Source: Mycolicibacterium elephantis DSM 44368 (GTDB lineage: Bacteria > Actinomycetota > Actinomycetes > Mycobacteriales > Mycobacteriaceae). Taken from it: a stretch of DNA of 35,430 nt. Shown one piece after another: positions 22,683 to 30,892 of this stretch (positions are counted from its first letter, which is position 1; every line of letters starts with the position of its first letter). The stretch spans positions 1 to 35,430 of the forward strand of contig NZ_ATDN01000032.1 in NCBI RefSeq assembly GCF_004014805.1, written 5' to 3'. Made by a program: the position numbers and the translations under genes. The notes beneath the pieces are model-generated. The model made no database searches and was not told where the DNA came from. It worked only from the letters and a program-made list of their open reading frames with translations.

Positions 22683-22696
22683 AGCCCGGTCGTCGG

Positions 22697-23311
22697 CTAG
22701 TTGCGGCTGATGTCGATCGGGTGGGTGGCCAGCAGCGACAGCGGCAGCGGCTGCCGTCGCAACACCCGCGCCCACAGATCGACCCGCGGCCCGACCAGAA
22801 CGTCAGATGGCAACGCGGACAGCACGATCCAGTCGTCGCGCTCGATCTCACCTTCCAACTGCCCGATCGTCCAGCCCGAGTAGCCCGCGAAGATCCGCAC
22901 CCCCTCGACCGCGGGCGCGATCGAGTCCGGGTCGGCGTCGAGGTCGACCATCGCCATCCGGCCCTGCACGTGCCTCAGCCCCGGTAGCCCCTCCGGGTCG
23001 ACTCCGACACGCATCGTCGCCAGACACAACGCCGCGTCGCGCTTGACCGGACCGCCGATGAACATCGTCTTGGGTTTGGCGGCCAGCTTCGCCCACTGCG
23101 GCAGCACGTTGTACACCGCGGTCTCACTCGGCCGATTCAGCACCACGCCCAGCGTGCCGCCGTCATTGTGCTCGACGATGTAGATGACGCTGCGCCGAAA
23201 CGTCGGCTCCAGCAAATCGGTGTTGGCCAGCAGTAGCGTGCCCGCCCGCACCCGGTGCGCTGCGGGCGCCATACCTTCCGTGCGGTCCTCCGGCTCCTCC
23301 GACTGCGACAC
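22697..23311 (-). CDS. UPF0301/YqgE (AlgH-like) protein (Rv0038-like)
   Basis: 204 aa. It has the whole YqgE pattern: GTLLLANTDLLEPTFRRSVIYIVEHNDGGTLGVVLNRP, the central FIGGPV, IRIFAGYSGW-type strand, and the ending LATHPIDISRN. The family fold is known but its biochemical role is not settled. The GTG at 23311 gives the expected length; the first 18 residues are poorly conserved and an ATG at codon 14 is an alternative. Very high identity to the M. tuberculosis protein is apparent from memory. Confidence 0.92.
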   Translation of the reverse strand: MSQSEEPEDRTEGMAPAAHRVRAGTLLLANTDLLEPTFRRSVIYIVEHNDGGTLGVVLNRPSETAVYNVLPQWAKLAAKPKTMFIGGPVKRDAALCLATMRVGVDPEGLPGLRHVQGRMAMVDLDADPDSIAPAVEGVRIFAGYSGWTIGQLEGEIERDDWIVLSALPSDVLVGPRVDLWARVLRRQPLPLSLLATHPIDISRN

Positions 23312-23375
23312 GTCTCCATCATGTCACCAGCAACGGAACAACGTGGAGAACAAGCGCGGCCCGCCGCAAGATTTG

Positions 23376-23381
23376 TACTGT
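23376..23381 (+). promoter_or_regulatory. -10 hexamer TACTGT upstream of the MFS gene
   Basis: Fits TAnnnT. The predicted transcript start, near 23388, gives a leader of about 33 nt to the GTG at 23421. The divergent YqgE-like gene has no comparable box. Confidence 0.45.
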
Positions 23382-23420
23382 GGGTCGGGTTCGGATCCGC
23401 ACCACCAGCACAACCAGGAC

Positions 23421-24719
23421 GTGAGACCGCTGGCCGACCTTCGCGCACCCATCGCACTGTGGCGATCGGTGCGCGGCATGCCTGGATTCTGGCGGCTACT
23501 GCAGCTGCGGTTGGTCAGCCAGTTCGGCGACGGGCTGTTCGCGGCCGGACTTGCGGGCGCGATCCTGTTCAACCCGGAGCGGGCCGCCGAGCCGTGGGCC
23601 ATCGCAGGCGCTTTCGCCGTGCTGTTCCTGCCGTACTCGGTGCTCGGCCCATTCGCCGGGGCGCTGCTGGATCGCTGGGATCGGCGCATGGTGCTGGTCG
23701 GGGCCAACAGTGGACGGCTGCTGCTGGTGCTGGCCGTCGCCGCACTGCTGGAATCGGGTGCGGGAGATCTGCCGATCCTGTTCTGCGCACTGGTCGTCAA
23801 CGGCCTCACCCGGTTCGTCTCGTCGGGTCTGTCGGCCGCGCTGCCGCACGTGGTGCCCCGCGACGACGTGGTCGCGATGAACTCGGTTGCCGCCGCGACC
23901 GGCGCGGTCTCGGCCTTTCTCGGCGCCAACTTCATGTTGGTGCCCCGCTGGCTGTTCGGCGCCGACGACGCAGGCGCCGCAGCAATCATGCTGATCGTGG
24001 CCGTGCCGGTCGCGACGGCGCTGTGGTTGGCGTGGCGCTTCGCACCCGGCGTGCTGGGCCCGGACCCCAGTTCGCGCGCGGTCCACGGATCGGTGGTCTA
24101 CGCGGTGACCACCGGCTGGGTGCACGGCGTGCACACCGTCGCGACGGTCCCGACGGTGGCCGCCTCCCTCACCGGGCTGGCCGCGCATCGCATGGTGTTC
24201 GGCATCAACAGCCTGCTGGTGCTGGTGATCGTGCGGCACAGCGACACTCATCAGGTCGCGGGCCTGGGCGCCGCGGTGTTGTTCGTCGCGGCCACCGGCG
24301 CGGGAGCGTTTCTCGCCGCGCCGGTCACGCCGATGGCCGTGCGCCGCTGGGGCCGGTACGCGACCGCCAACGCGGCGCTGTCGGCGGCCGTGCTGGTTCA
24401 GCTGGCCGGTTCGGGTCTGCGGCTGCCGGTGATGGTGGCGTGCGGCTTCCTGCTCGGCCTGGCCGGACAGGTCGTCAAGCTGTGCGCCGACAACGCGATG
24501 CAGCTCGACGTGGACGATGCGCTGCGCGGACACGTGTTCACCGTGCAGGATGCGCTGTTCTGGATGTCGTTCATCTTGGCGATCGCGTTGGCGGCCACAG
24601 TGATTCCGCCCGACGGGCGCGAACCGGCGCTGGCGCTGGCCGGGGCGGGAATCTACCTCGCCGGGCTGGCCGCGCACGCCGCTATCGGCCGCAGGGGCCG
24701 GCCGGTGGCGATAGGGTGA
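23421..24719 (+). CDS. MFS-type membrane transporter (Rv0037c-like)
   Basis: 432 aa with about 10-12 hydrophobic helices from residue 30 on. The loop GALLDRWDRRMVLVGAN between helices 2 and 3 is the MFS motif A equivalent. The central cytoplasmic loop and the second half (AVRRWGRYATANAAL) repeat the pattern. The substrate is unknown. The GTG at 23421 is chosen because homology starts at PLADLRAPIALWRSV; AGGA upstream is too close to serve as a normal Shine-Dalgarno, so the start is less certain than the gene. Its last codons contain the promoter of the next gene. Confidence 0.88.
   Translation: MRPLADLRAPIALWRSVRGMPGFWRLLQLRLVSQFGDGLFAAGLAGAILFNPERAAEPWAIAGAFAVLFLPYSVLGPFAGALLDRWDRRMVLVGANSGRLLLVLAVAALLESGAGDLPILFCALVVNGLTRFVSSGLSAALPHVVPRDDVVAMNSVAAATGAVSAFLGANFMLVPRWLFGADDAGAAAIMLIVAVPVATALWLAWRFAPGVLGPDPSSRAVHGSVVYAVTTGWVHGVHTVATVPTVAASLTGLAAHRMVFGINSLLVLVIVRHSDTHQVAGLGAAVLFVAATGAGAFLAAPVTPMAVRRWGRYATANAALSAAVLVQLAGSGLRLPVMVACGFLLGLAGQVVKLCADNAMQLDVDDALRGHVFTVQDALFWMSFILAIALAATVIPPDGREPALALAGAGIYLAGLAAHAAIGRRGRPVAIG
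24712..24717 (+). promoter_or_regulatory. -10 hexamer TAGGGT, leaderless promoter inside the MFS 3' end
   Basis: Fits TAnnnT and ends 7 nt before the ATG at 24725. Its last T is the first base of the MFS TGA stop, so the promoter is embedded in the upstream gene. Confidence 0.5.
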
Positions 24720-24724
24720 CCGCC

Positions 24725-25498
24725 ATGTCCGGTGCCGCGCCGATGGTGGCCGACCTGAGAGCCGAGAGCGACGAGCTCGACGCCCTGGTCGCCGATCTCA
24801 CCGCCCAGCAGTGGGCGACGCCGACGCCCGCGCCCGGCTGGACGATTGCCCATCAGATCGCCCACCTGCTGTGGACCGACCGGGTGGCGCTCACCGCCGT
24901 CACCGATGAAGACGGGTTCGCGGCGGTGTTGGAGGACGCCGCCAAGGACCCGGCCGGGTTCGTCGACGCCGGCGCGGAGGAGCTGGCCGCCACCCCGCCG
25001 GATCGACTGCTGAGCGACTGGCGCGACACCCGCGCCCGGTTGCACGCCGAGCTGTTGGCGGTGCCCGACGGCCGCAAGCTGCCGTGGTTCGGGCCGCCGA
25101 TGAGCGCCGCGTCGATGGCCACCGCGCGGCTGATGGAGACCTGGGCGCACGGCCTCGACGTCGCCGACGCGCTCGGGGTGCGGCGGCCCGCGACGGCGCG
25201 GCTGCGTTCGATCGCGCACATCGGCGTGCGCACCCGCGATTTCGCGTTCACGATCAACGGGCTCGCGCCGCCGCCGGATCCGTTCCGGGTGGAGCTACGC
25301 GCGCCCGACGGGTCGACGTGGACGTGGGGCCCCGACGACGCGGCGCGACGGGTCACCGGGTCGGCCGAGGATTTCTGCCTGCTGGTCACCCAGCGGCGGC
25401 CCCGCGCCGAATTGGACGTCACCGCCACCGGCGACGACGCGCAGATCTGGCTGGGCATCGCCCAGGCCTTCGCCGGCCCGCCCGGCCCCGGTCGCTGA
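24725..25498 (+). CDS. TIGR03084/DinB-like metal-dependent protein (Rv0036c-like)
   Basis: 257 aa. The N-terminal four-helix DinB/MDMPI bundle has a likely metal triad from HQIAHLLWTD (His43, His47) and METWAHGLDVADALG (Glu138, His142). The C-terminal part (about 165-255) is an alpha/beta domain (RVELRAPDGSTWTWG, AELDVTATGDDAQIWLGI) like the one following MDMPI bundles. Relatives use mycothiol as cofactor; a mycothiol-dependent role is inferred, not shown. It starts 5 bp after the MFS stop. Confidence 0.88.
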   Translation: MSGAAPMVADLRAESDELDALVADLTAQQWATPTPAPGWTIAHQIAHLLWTDRVALTAVTDEDGFAAVLEDAAKDPAGFVDAGAEELAATPPDRLLSDWRDTRARLHAELLAVPDGRKLPWFGPPMSAASMATARLMETWAHGLDVADALGVRRPATARLRSIAHIGVRTRDFAFTINGLAPPPDPFRVELRAPDGSTWTWGPDDAARRVTGSAEDFCLLVTQRRPRAELDVTATGDDAQIWLGIAQAFAGPPGPGR

Positions 25499-25519
25499 GC
25501 CGTCACAGCCACCGAAAGG

Positions 25520-25562
25520 GACGCTATGGCGGAAAAGTGCGCGAGAAAACGACCATAGCGTC
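25520..25562. repeat. 43-bp palindrome at a gene-block junction
   Basis: 10-bp perfect arms GACGCTATGG / CCATAGCGTC surround a 23-nt A-rich centre, the same centre length as in the 49-bp repeats of the DUF559 cassette. It lies between two convergent genes (stops at 25498 and 25623). It could be a solo repeat or a bidirectional terminator. Confidence 0.8.
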
Positions 25563-25602
25563 GCTCTCGGCGCGAGGCCGCGCGGCGGCGCGGGTGATCT
25601 CG

Positions 25603-25616
25603 GCGGGAAACCCCGC
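25603..25616 (-). terminator. Weak hairpin downstream of the acidic repeat gene
   Basis: A 5-bp stem GCGGG/CCCGC with a 4-nt loop, 6 bp past the minus-strand stop and followed in that direction by GC-rich sequence. Weak evidence. Confidence 0.35.
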
Positions 25617-25622
25617 GAGGTT

Positions 25623-26105
25623 TTACAACTCGTCGGCGCCGTCGGCCTTACCGTCGCCGTCGGTGTCGCTGAGCTTCACGTCCCAGCGGCCGTCGCCGTC
25701 GGCGTCGACATAGGCGTCCGCGTCGCCCAGCGCGCGGTCGGCCAACCCGTCGCCGTCCACATCCACCAGCCGGTCGTCGGCCTGGCCGTCGGCGTCGACG
25801 TCGACCAAAGGCCCGCCGAACTGCTCGACCCCGTCGAGGCGAAACCACCGCAGGCCGCGATCCACGGCCACTGCCCAGGTTCCGGAGCCGTCGTCGGTGA
25901 AATGGGCCGCGTCGCCATCACGGTCCACCACCAGGTGGTCGGCCGGCCCGTCGCCGTCGAAGTCGGCCATCGCGTCGTCGAGCAGCCCGTCCCCGTCGAA
26001 ATCCAGCCCGACCGCGTCGAGCGTCCCGTCGCCGTCCACGTCGACGTCCGGTGATCCGGTCCAGATCGTCGCCGAGCCGTCCCCGTCGCCAAGGCAGTAG
26101 TCCAT
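25623..26105 (-). CDS. Acidic DxDGDG-repeat protein (Rv3906c-like)
   Basis: 160 aa, strongly acidic. At least eight copies of a D-x-D-G-D-G/L/x calcium-loop motif are spread along it (CLGDGDGS, VDVDGDGTLD, LDFDGDGLLD, ADFDGDGPAD, VDVDADGQAD, VDVDGDGLAD, VDADGDGRWD, SDTDGDGKAD), as in type-3 thrombospondin or dockerin-like repeats. A central stretch GSGTWAVAVDRGLRWFRLDG breaks the repeats. No signal peptide or membrane helix is visible, which is odd for a calcium-binding protein. The ATG at 26105 starts 18 bp after pcnA, likely in one operon; GAAGGGG directly abuts the ATG. Function unknown. Confidence 0.82.
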   Translation of the reverse strand: MDYCLGDGDGSATIWTGSPDVDVDGDGTLDAVGLDFDGDGLLDDAMADFDGDGPADHLVVDRDGDAAHFTDDGSGTWAVAVDRGLRWFRLDGVEQFGGPLVDVDADGQADDRLVDVDGDGLADRALGDADAYVDADGDGRWDVKLSDTDGDGKADGADEL

Positions 26106-26122
26106 CCCCTTCAGACGCGGCG

Positions 26123-27559
26123 CTACTGCCTGGCGTTCCACCACTTCCGCAACTCGTCGACGGCCTCTTCGCGCGACAGCGGGCCGCGGTCCAGCCGCAG
26201 CTCCTTGAGATGACGCCAGGCCTGCCCGACCTCGGGCCCCGGCGGGATGCCGAGGATCTCCATGATCTCGTTGCCGTCGAGGTCGGGGCGCACCCGTGCC
26301 AGGTCCTCCTTCTCGGCCAACTCGGCGATGCGCTTCTCGAGGTCGTCGTAGTTGGCCTGCAGCCGCGCGGCGCGGCGCTTGTTGCGGGTGGTGCAGTCCG
26401 CCCGCACCAGCTTGTGCAGCCGGGGCAGCAGGTGTCCCGCGTCGGTGACGTAGCGGCGCACTGCCGAGTCGGTCCAGCGACCGCCGCCATACCCGTGAAA
26501 CCGCAGGTGCAGGTACACCAGCTGGGACACGTCGTCGATCATCTGCTTGGAGTACTTCAACGCCCGCATGCGCTTGCGCGCCATCTTCGCGCCGACGACC
26601 TCGTGGTGGTGAAAGCTCACCCCGCCACCGGGTTCGAGCTTGCGGGTGGCCGGCTTGCCGATGTCGTGCAGCAGCGCCGCCCACCGCAACACCAGGTCCG
26701 GTTCGCCGTCCTCCAGAGCGATCGCCTGCCGCAACACGGTCAGCGAGTGCCAGTAGACGTCCTTGTGCTGGTGGTGCTCGTCGATGGCCATCCGCATCGC
26801 CCCGACCTCGGGCAGCACCACATCGCCCAACCCGGTCTGCACCATCAGGTCGATGCCGGCGACGGGATCGGCGCCCAACAGCAGCTTGTCCAGCTCGGCG
26901 GCCACCCGCTCGGCGGTGATCCGGCCCAGCTGCGGCGCCATCTCCACGAGCGCCTCGATGACCCGCGGCGCGACGGTGAACTGCAGCTGGGACACGAACC
27001 GCGCCGCCCGCAACATCCGCAGCGGATCGTCGCCGAACGAGGTCTCCGGCGCGGACGGGGTGTCCAGCGTCTTGGCGCGCAGCGCCGCCAGCCCGCCGAG
27101 CGGGTCGTGGAAACCGGCCGGGCCGTCGGCGGTGACACGCACCGCCATCGCGTTGACGGTGAAGTCCCGCCGCACCAGGTCGTCGTCGAGGTTGTCCCCG
27201 AAGCGCACCTCCGGATAGCGCGACACCTGGTCGTAGGTGTCGGCACGGAAGGTGGTGATCTCGAGCCGGTAGCCGTCCTTGCCGACGCCGACGGTGCCGA
27301 ACTCGATGCCGGTGTCCCACAGCGAGCCGGCCCACGGTCGCAGGAACTTCTGCATCTGCTCGGGGCGGGCGTCGGTCGTGAAGTCCAGGTCAGCGCAGGC
27401 CTCGCCCAGCAACGCGTCGCGCACGCTGCCGCCGACGAGGTAGAGCTCGTGACCGGCGTCAGCAAACACCTTGCCGATGTCGACGAGCAGGTCGCGATGG
27501 CGGTTCAGCGCGACCTGCGCGGTGGCAAGCAGTTCGGCGTCGGAAGCTGATTCGGGCAC
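26123..27559 (-). CDS. pcnA: CCA-adding tRNA nucleotidyltransferase
   Basis: Adds or repairs the 3' CCA of tRNAs. 478 aa. Class II polymerase-beta head: LVGGSVRDALLG (41-52), metal-binding DLDFTTD (Asp57, Asp59), RRDFTVNAMAV, and the RF/RMLRAARF neck motif. The C-terminal half carries an HD-type domain with LLHDIGKPATRK and FHHHEVVGAKMA, as in the actinobacterial form, which suggests additional phosphohydrolase activity. The GTG start lies 8 nt after a TAAGCT box. Divergent from mutT4 across 85 bp. Confidence 0.96.
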   Translation of the reverse strand: MPESASDAELLATAQVALNRHRDLLVDIGKVFADAGHELYLVGGSVRDALLGEACADLDFTTDARPEQMQKFLRPWAGSLWDTGIEFGTVGVGKDGYRLEITTFRADTYDQVSRYPEVRFGDNLDDDLVRRDFTVNAMAVRVTADGPAGFHDPLGGLAALRAKTLDTPSAPETSFGDDPLRMLRAARFVSQLQFTVAPRVIEALVEMAPQLGRITAERVAAELDKLLLGADPVAGIDLMVQTGLGDVVLPEVGAMRMAIDEHHQHKDVYWHSLTVLRQAIALEDGEPDLVLRWAALLHDIGKPATRKLEPGGGVSFHHHEVVGAKMARKRMRALKYSKQMIDDVSQLVYLHLRFHGYGGGRWTDSAVRRYVTDAGHLLPRLHKLVRADCTTRNKRRAARLQANYDDLEKRIAELAEKEDLARVRPDLDGNEIMEILGIPPGPEVGQAWRHLKELRLDRGPLSREEAVDELRKWWNARQ

Positions 27560-27567
27560 GTTCGGAC

Positions 27568-27573
27568 AGCTTA
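27568..27573 (-). promoter_or_regulatory. -10 hexamer TAAGCT, leaderless promoter of pcnA
   Basis: Minus strand, fits TAnnnT, 8 nt before the GTG at 27559. Confidence 0.55.
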
Positions 27574-27631
27574 ATCGGCAACGGCTCTGTCACGACCGGA
27601 GAGTGCGGCCGGAGCGAATCTCTGTGGCAGC

Positions 27632-27637
27632 TACTAT
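27632..27637 (+). promoter_or_regulatory. -10 hexamer TACTAT, leaderless promoter of the mutT4 operon
   Basis: Fits TAnnnT and ends 7 nt before the GTG at 27645. It would drive the coupled genes mutT4, the DUF6049 gene and murJ. Confidence 0.62.
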
Positions 27638-27644
27638 CGCTTGG

Positions 27645-28451
27645 GTGTCGGACGGCGAACAGGCCAAACCACGACGACGCCGCAGGCGGCGTCGCGGTGG
27701 TCGCGCTGCCGGTCCGCCCGACGCCACATCCACCACCGCCGACGTCACCCCGCTGCGCCCCAACAACGGCCACAACAACGCGGGCCTGCACCAGGGTCAA
27801 CAGCAGCCCAACGGGCAGCGCAAGGCGCAGAAGTCGCGGCCCCGGCGCCCGCCGGACCGGCTGCGCACCGTCCACGAGACATCCGCGGGCGGCCTGGTCA
27901 TCGACGGTATCGACGGCCCGAAGGATCTGCAGGTCGCGGCCCTGATCGGCCGCATCGACCGGCGCGGCCGGATGCTGTGGTCGCTGCCCAAGGGCCACAT
28001 CGAACTCGGTGAGACCGCCGAGCAGACCGCGATCCGTGAGGTCGCCGAGGAGACCGGCATCCAGGGCAGCGTGCTGGCCGCGCTGGGCAGCATCGACTAC
28101 TGGTTCGTCACCGAGGGCCGCCGGGTGCACAAGACCGTGCACCACTATCTGATGCGGTTCCTCGGCGGGGAGCTGTCCGACGAGGACGTCGAGGTCACCG
28201 AGGTGGCGTGGGTGCCGTTCGAGGAGCTGCCGTCGCGGCTGGCCTACGCCGACGAACGCCGGCTGGCCGAGGTGGCCGCGGAGCTGATCGACCGGCTGCA
28301 CGCCGACGGGCCCGCCGCGCTGCCGCCGCTGCCGCGCACGTCTCCGCGGCGACGCCCTCAGACGCACTCGCACACCCGCAACCGTCGTCCTGACGAGCGT
28401 GCCCAACCTCAACCCGGCCGGCGGACGAACGGCTGCGGACAGGGGCCGTGA
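27645..28451 (+). CDS. mutT4: Nudix hydrolase MutT4
   Basis: 268 aa. A basic low-complexity N-terminus (PRRRRRRRRGGR, then Gln/Asn-rich to about 70) precedes the Nudix domain. The Nudix box spans residues 117-139, GHIELGETAEQTAIREVAEETG, with all conserved glutamates. The C-terminal tail is Arg/Pro-rich. The family removes oxidised or otherwise unwanted nucleoside diphosphate derivatives; the exact substrate is not readable. The GTG start is supported by the promoter and by the SDGEQAK N-terminus shared with M. tuberculosis. The stop overlaps the next start by 4 bp (GTGA). Confidence 0.93.
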   Translation: MSDGEQAKPRRRRRRRRGGRAAGPPDATSTTADVTPLRPNNGHNNAGLHQGQQQPNGQRKAQKSRPRRPPDRLRTVHETSAGGLVIDGIDGPKDLQVAALIGRIDRRGRMLWSLPKGHIELGETAEQTAIREVAEETGIQGSVLAALGSIDYWFVTEGRRVHKTVHHYLMRFLGGELSDEDVEVTEVAWVPFEELPSRLAYADERRLAEVAAELIDRLHADGPAALPPLPRTSPRRRPQTHSHTRNRRPDERAQPQPGRRTNGCGQGP

Positions 28452-30892
28452 CGCAAGCCACCGCGGCGCCGCGTGGGCGCGGACCGGCGGTGCTCCGCCC
28501 GTGGACCGCGGCACTGCCACGCATAGCCGCCGCCGTGCTGCTGCTGATCCTGGTCGCCGCCCCGATCGCACTGCCCCGCGCCGCGGCCGGCGAGCCCGGC
28601 TCGACACAGTTCCTTCGGGTGCGCGTCGACCGGATCACCCCCGAGGTGGTGACCACCACCAGCGAGCCGACCGTCACGGTCACCGGCAAGGTGCTCAACG
28701 TCGGCGACCGCCCCGTGCGCGACGTCGTGGTGCGGCTCGAGGACGCCGCCGCGGTGACGTCGTCCACCGGGTTGCGCACCAACCTGTCCGGCAACGTCGA
28801 CCAGTTCGAGCCCATCGGCGACTTCATCACGTTGACCCCGGAACTGCAACGGGGACAAGAGGTTCCCTTCGAGCTGTCGTATCCGCTGCGGTCATCGCAG
28901 CGACCGTCGCTGAGCATCGACGAGCCCGGCGTGTATCCGGTGATGGTCAACGTCAACGGCACCCCCGATTACGGTGCGCCCGCCCGGCTCGACGACTCCC
29001 GCTTCCTGCTGCCGGTGCTCGGCGTGCCGCCCGACTCGGCAGCCGACTCCGCGGCCGAGACGCTGACGTCGGTGGTGCCGCCCGACACCTCCGACCCGGT
29101 GCGGCTGACCCTGATGTGGCCGATCGCCGACGAACCGCGGCTGGCCGCCGGCGCGGCGGGCGGCACCACCCCGGTCCGGCTGATCGACGACGACCTGGCA
29201 ACGTCACTGGCCCCCGGCGGGCGGCTGGACACCCTGTTGTCGGCGATCGAGTTCGCCACCACCCCCGAGGTCGACCCCGAGGGACAACTACGGGCCGCGA
29301 CGTGCCTGGCGGTGGATCCCGACCTGCTGGTCACCGTCAACGCGATGACCGGCGGCTACGTCGTCAACACCGGACCCGACGCCGGCCCCGGCACCCCGAC
29401 CCGGCCCGGCACCGGCCAGGAGTCCGCGGTGGCCTGGCTCAACCGGCTCAAGGCGCTGGCCCAGCGGTTGTGCGTCGCGCCGACCACCTACGCGCAGGCC
29501 GACCTGGACGCGCTGCACCGCGTCGGCGATCCCGGGCTCAGCGCCATCGCCACCGTCACCGTCGGCGACATCGTCGACCAGATCCTCGGCACCGTCTCCG
29601 TGCGGGGTGCGACCCTGGTCGCCGACGGGCCGCTGACCGGGCCCGCGGTGCAACTGCTCTCGGCCCAGGGCCGCACCGTTGCCGTCGCCGCGGCCGAATC
29701 CCCAACCACCGCCGACGGGTCCGACACCGGCCGCGCCGCGCCCGCCGATCTGACCCCGCGTCGCTACACACCGCAGCTGGTCTCCGCGCCGTTCGACCCA
29801 GCCGTCGGCGCCGCGCTGGCAGCCGCGGGCACGGATCCGGTATCGCCGTCGTATCTCGATGGGGCCCTTGACATCTCGCTGCAGAACGAGTCCGAAGTGG
29901 CCCGGCGGCAGTCGGCGCTCGGCGCGCTGCTGTGGCGCGGCCTCAACCCGGACATCGCGCCGCGCACCGAGATCCTGATGCCACCGCTGAACTGGAGCCT
30001 GCAGCCCGCGGACGCGCAAGCGGTGCTCACGACGGTGGCCACCGCCATCAACGCCGGGCTGGCCGAGCCGCGCCCGCTACCCGCGGTGATCGCCGACGGC
30101 GACGGGATCGCGCCGCAGCCGGAAACCGCGCTGCCCGACGCCGACCTCGGTAACACCGACGCCCGCTTCGACGACGCCGTGGTGTCGGGCATCGCCGCGG
30201 TCACCGCACGGTTGCGGGGGCTGACGTCGGCGCTGACCACCGATGTGCGCACCGGCCTCACCGGAATGGCGTACACCGCACCGCTGCGCGAGGACATGTT
30301 GCGTGCCTTGAGCCAGTCGGTGCCGCCCGCCGCGCGCAACGGCCTGGCCCAACAACGGCTGACGACGGTCGGACACACGGTCGAGGCCATGTTCCGCGCG
30401 GTCACCATCGTCAACCCCGGCGGCTCCTACACCCTTGCCACCGAACGCAGCCCGCTGCCGCTGGCGCTGCGCAACGACCTGCCGGTGCCGATCCGTGTCC
30501 AGCTCGACATCGACCCCCCGCCCGGGATGACGGTCGCCGACATGGGAATCATCGAGCTGCCGCCGGGTTACCTGCCGATCCGGGTGCCGATCGAGGTGCA
30601 CTTCACCCAGCGAGTGGCCGTCGACGTCGCGCTGCGCACCGCCGACGGGCTGCCCCTCGGCGAGCAGGTGCGGTTGTCGGTGCACTCCAACGCCTACGGC
30701 CAGGTGCTGTTCATCATCACGCTGTCGGCGGGCGCCGTGCTGGTGCTGTTGGCCGGGCGCCGGCTTTGGCACCGCTTCCGTGGGCAGCCCGACCGTGCCG
30801 ATCTGGACCGCCCAGATCCGCTCGAGGTGGCGCTGAACTACGACGACGACCACCCGGCCACGGCGCGCACCCGCGCGAGCGAGGAGCTGTGA
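28448..30892 (+). CDS. DUF6049-type exported membrane protein (Rv3909-like)
   Basis: 814 aa. An N-terminal signal anchor (about residues 20-45, AAAVLLLILVAAPIALPRAAAG) precedes a large extracytoplasmic part of about 700 residues. That part opens with a beta-sandwich-like segment (VTVTGKVLNVGDRPVRDVVVRLED) and closes with another (LALRNDLPVPIRVQLDIDPP) before a C-terminal membrane helix at about 755-778 and a basic/acidic cytoplasmic tail. It overlaps mutT4 and murJ by 4 bp each (GTGA), so all three are coupled. Function unknown; the fixed neighbourhood with MurJ points to envelope assembly. Confidence 0.88.
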   Translation: MTQATAAPRGRGPAVLRPWTAALPRIAAAVLLLILVAAPIALPRAAAGEPGSTQFLRVRVDRITPEVVTTTSEPTVTVTGKVLNVGDRPVRDVVVRLEDAAAVTSSTGLRTNLSGNVDQFEPIGDFITLTPELQRGQEVPFELSYPLRSSQRPSLSIDEPGVYPVMVNVNGTPDYGAPARLDDSRFLLPVLGVPPDSAADSAAETLTSVVPPDTSDPVRLTLMWPIADEPRLAAGAAGGTTPVRLIDDDLATSLAPGGRLDTLLSAIEFATTPEVDPEGQLRAATCLAVDPDLLVTVNAMTGGYVVNTGPDAGPGTPTRPGTGQESAVAWLNRLKALAQRLCVAPTTYAQADLDALHRVGDPGLSAIATVTVGDIVDQILGTVSVRGATLVADGPLTGPAVQLLSAQGRTVAVAAAESPTTADGSDTGRAAPADLTPRRYTPQLVSAPFDPAVGAALAAAGTDPVSPSYLDGALDISLQNESEVARRQSALGALLWRGLNPDIAPRTEILMPPLNWSLQPADAQAVLTTVATAINAGLAEPRPLPAVIADGDGIAPQPETALPDADLGNTDARFDDAVVSGIAAVTARLRGLTSALTTDVRTGLTGMAYTAPLREDMLRALSQSVPPAARNGLAQQRLTTVGHTVEAMFRAVTIVNPGGSYTLATERSPLPLALRNDLPVPIRVQLDIDPPPGMTVADMGIIELPPGYLPIRVPIEVHFTQRVAVDVALRTADGLPLGEQVRLSVHSNAYGQVLFIITLSAGAVLVLLAGRRLWHRFRGQPDRADLDRPDPLEVALNYDDDHPATARTRASEEL

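Noticed and set aside
21474..22775. 433-codon minus-strand frame opposite mtc28 and the small membrane protein
   Set aside because: Composition-driven; it runs through the mtc28 terminator and has no start signals.
25630..26100. DNA tandem repeat array (gtcgccgtc-like) as a satellite
   Set aside because: The periodicity follows from Asp/Gly codons of the DxDGDG protein repeats; the units are not conserved at DNA level.
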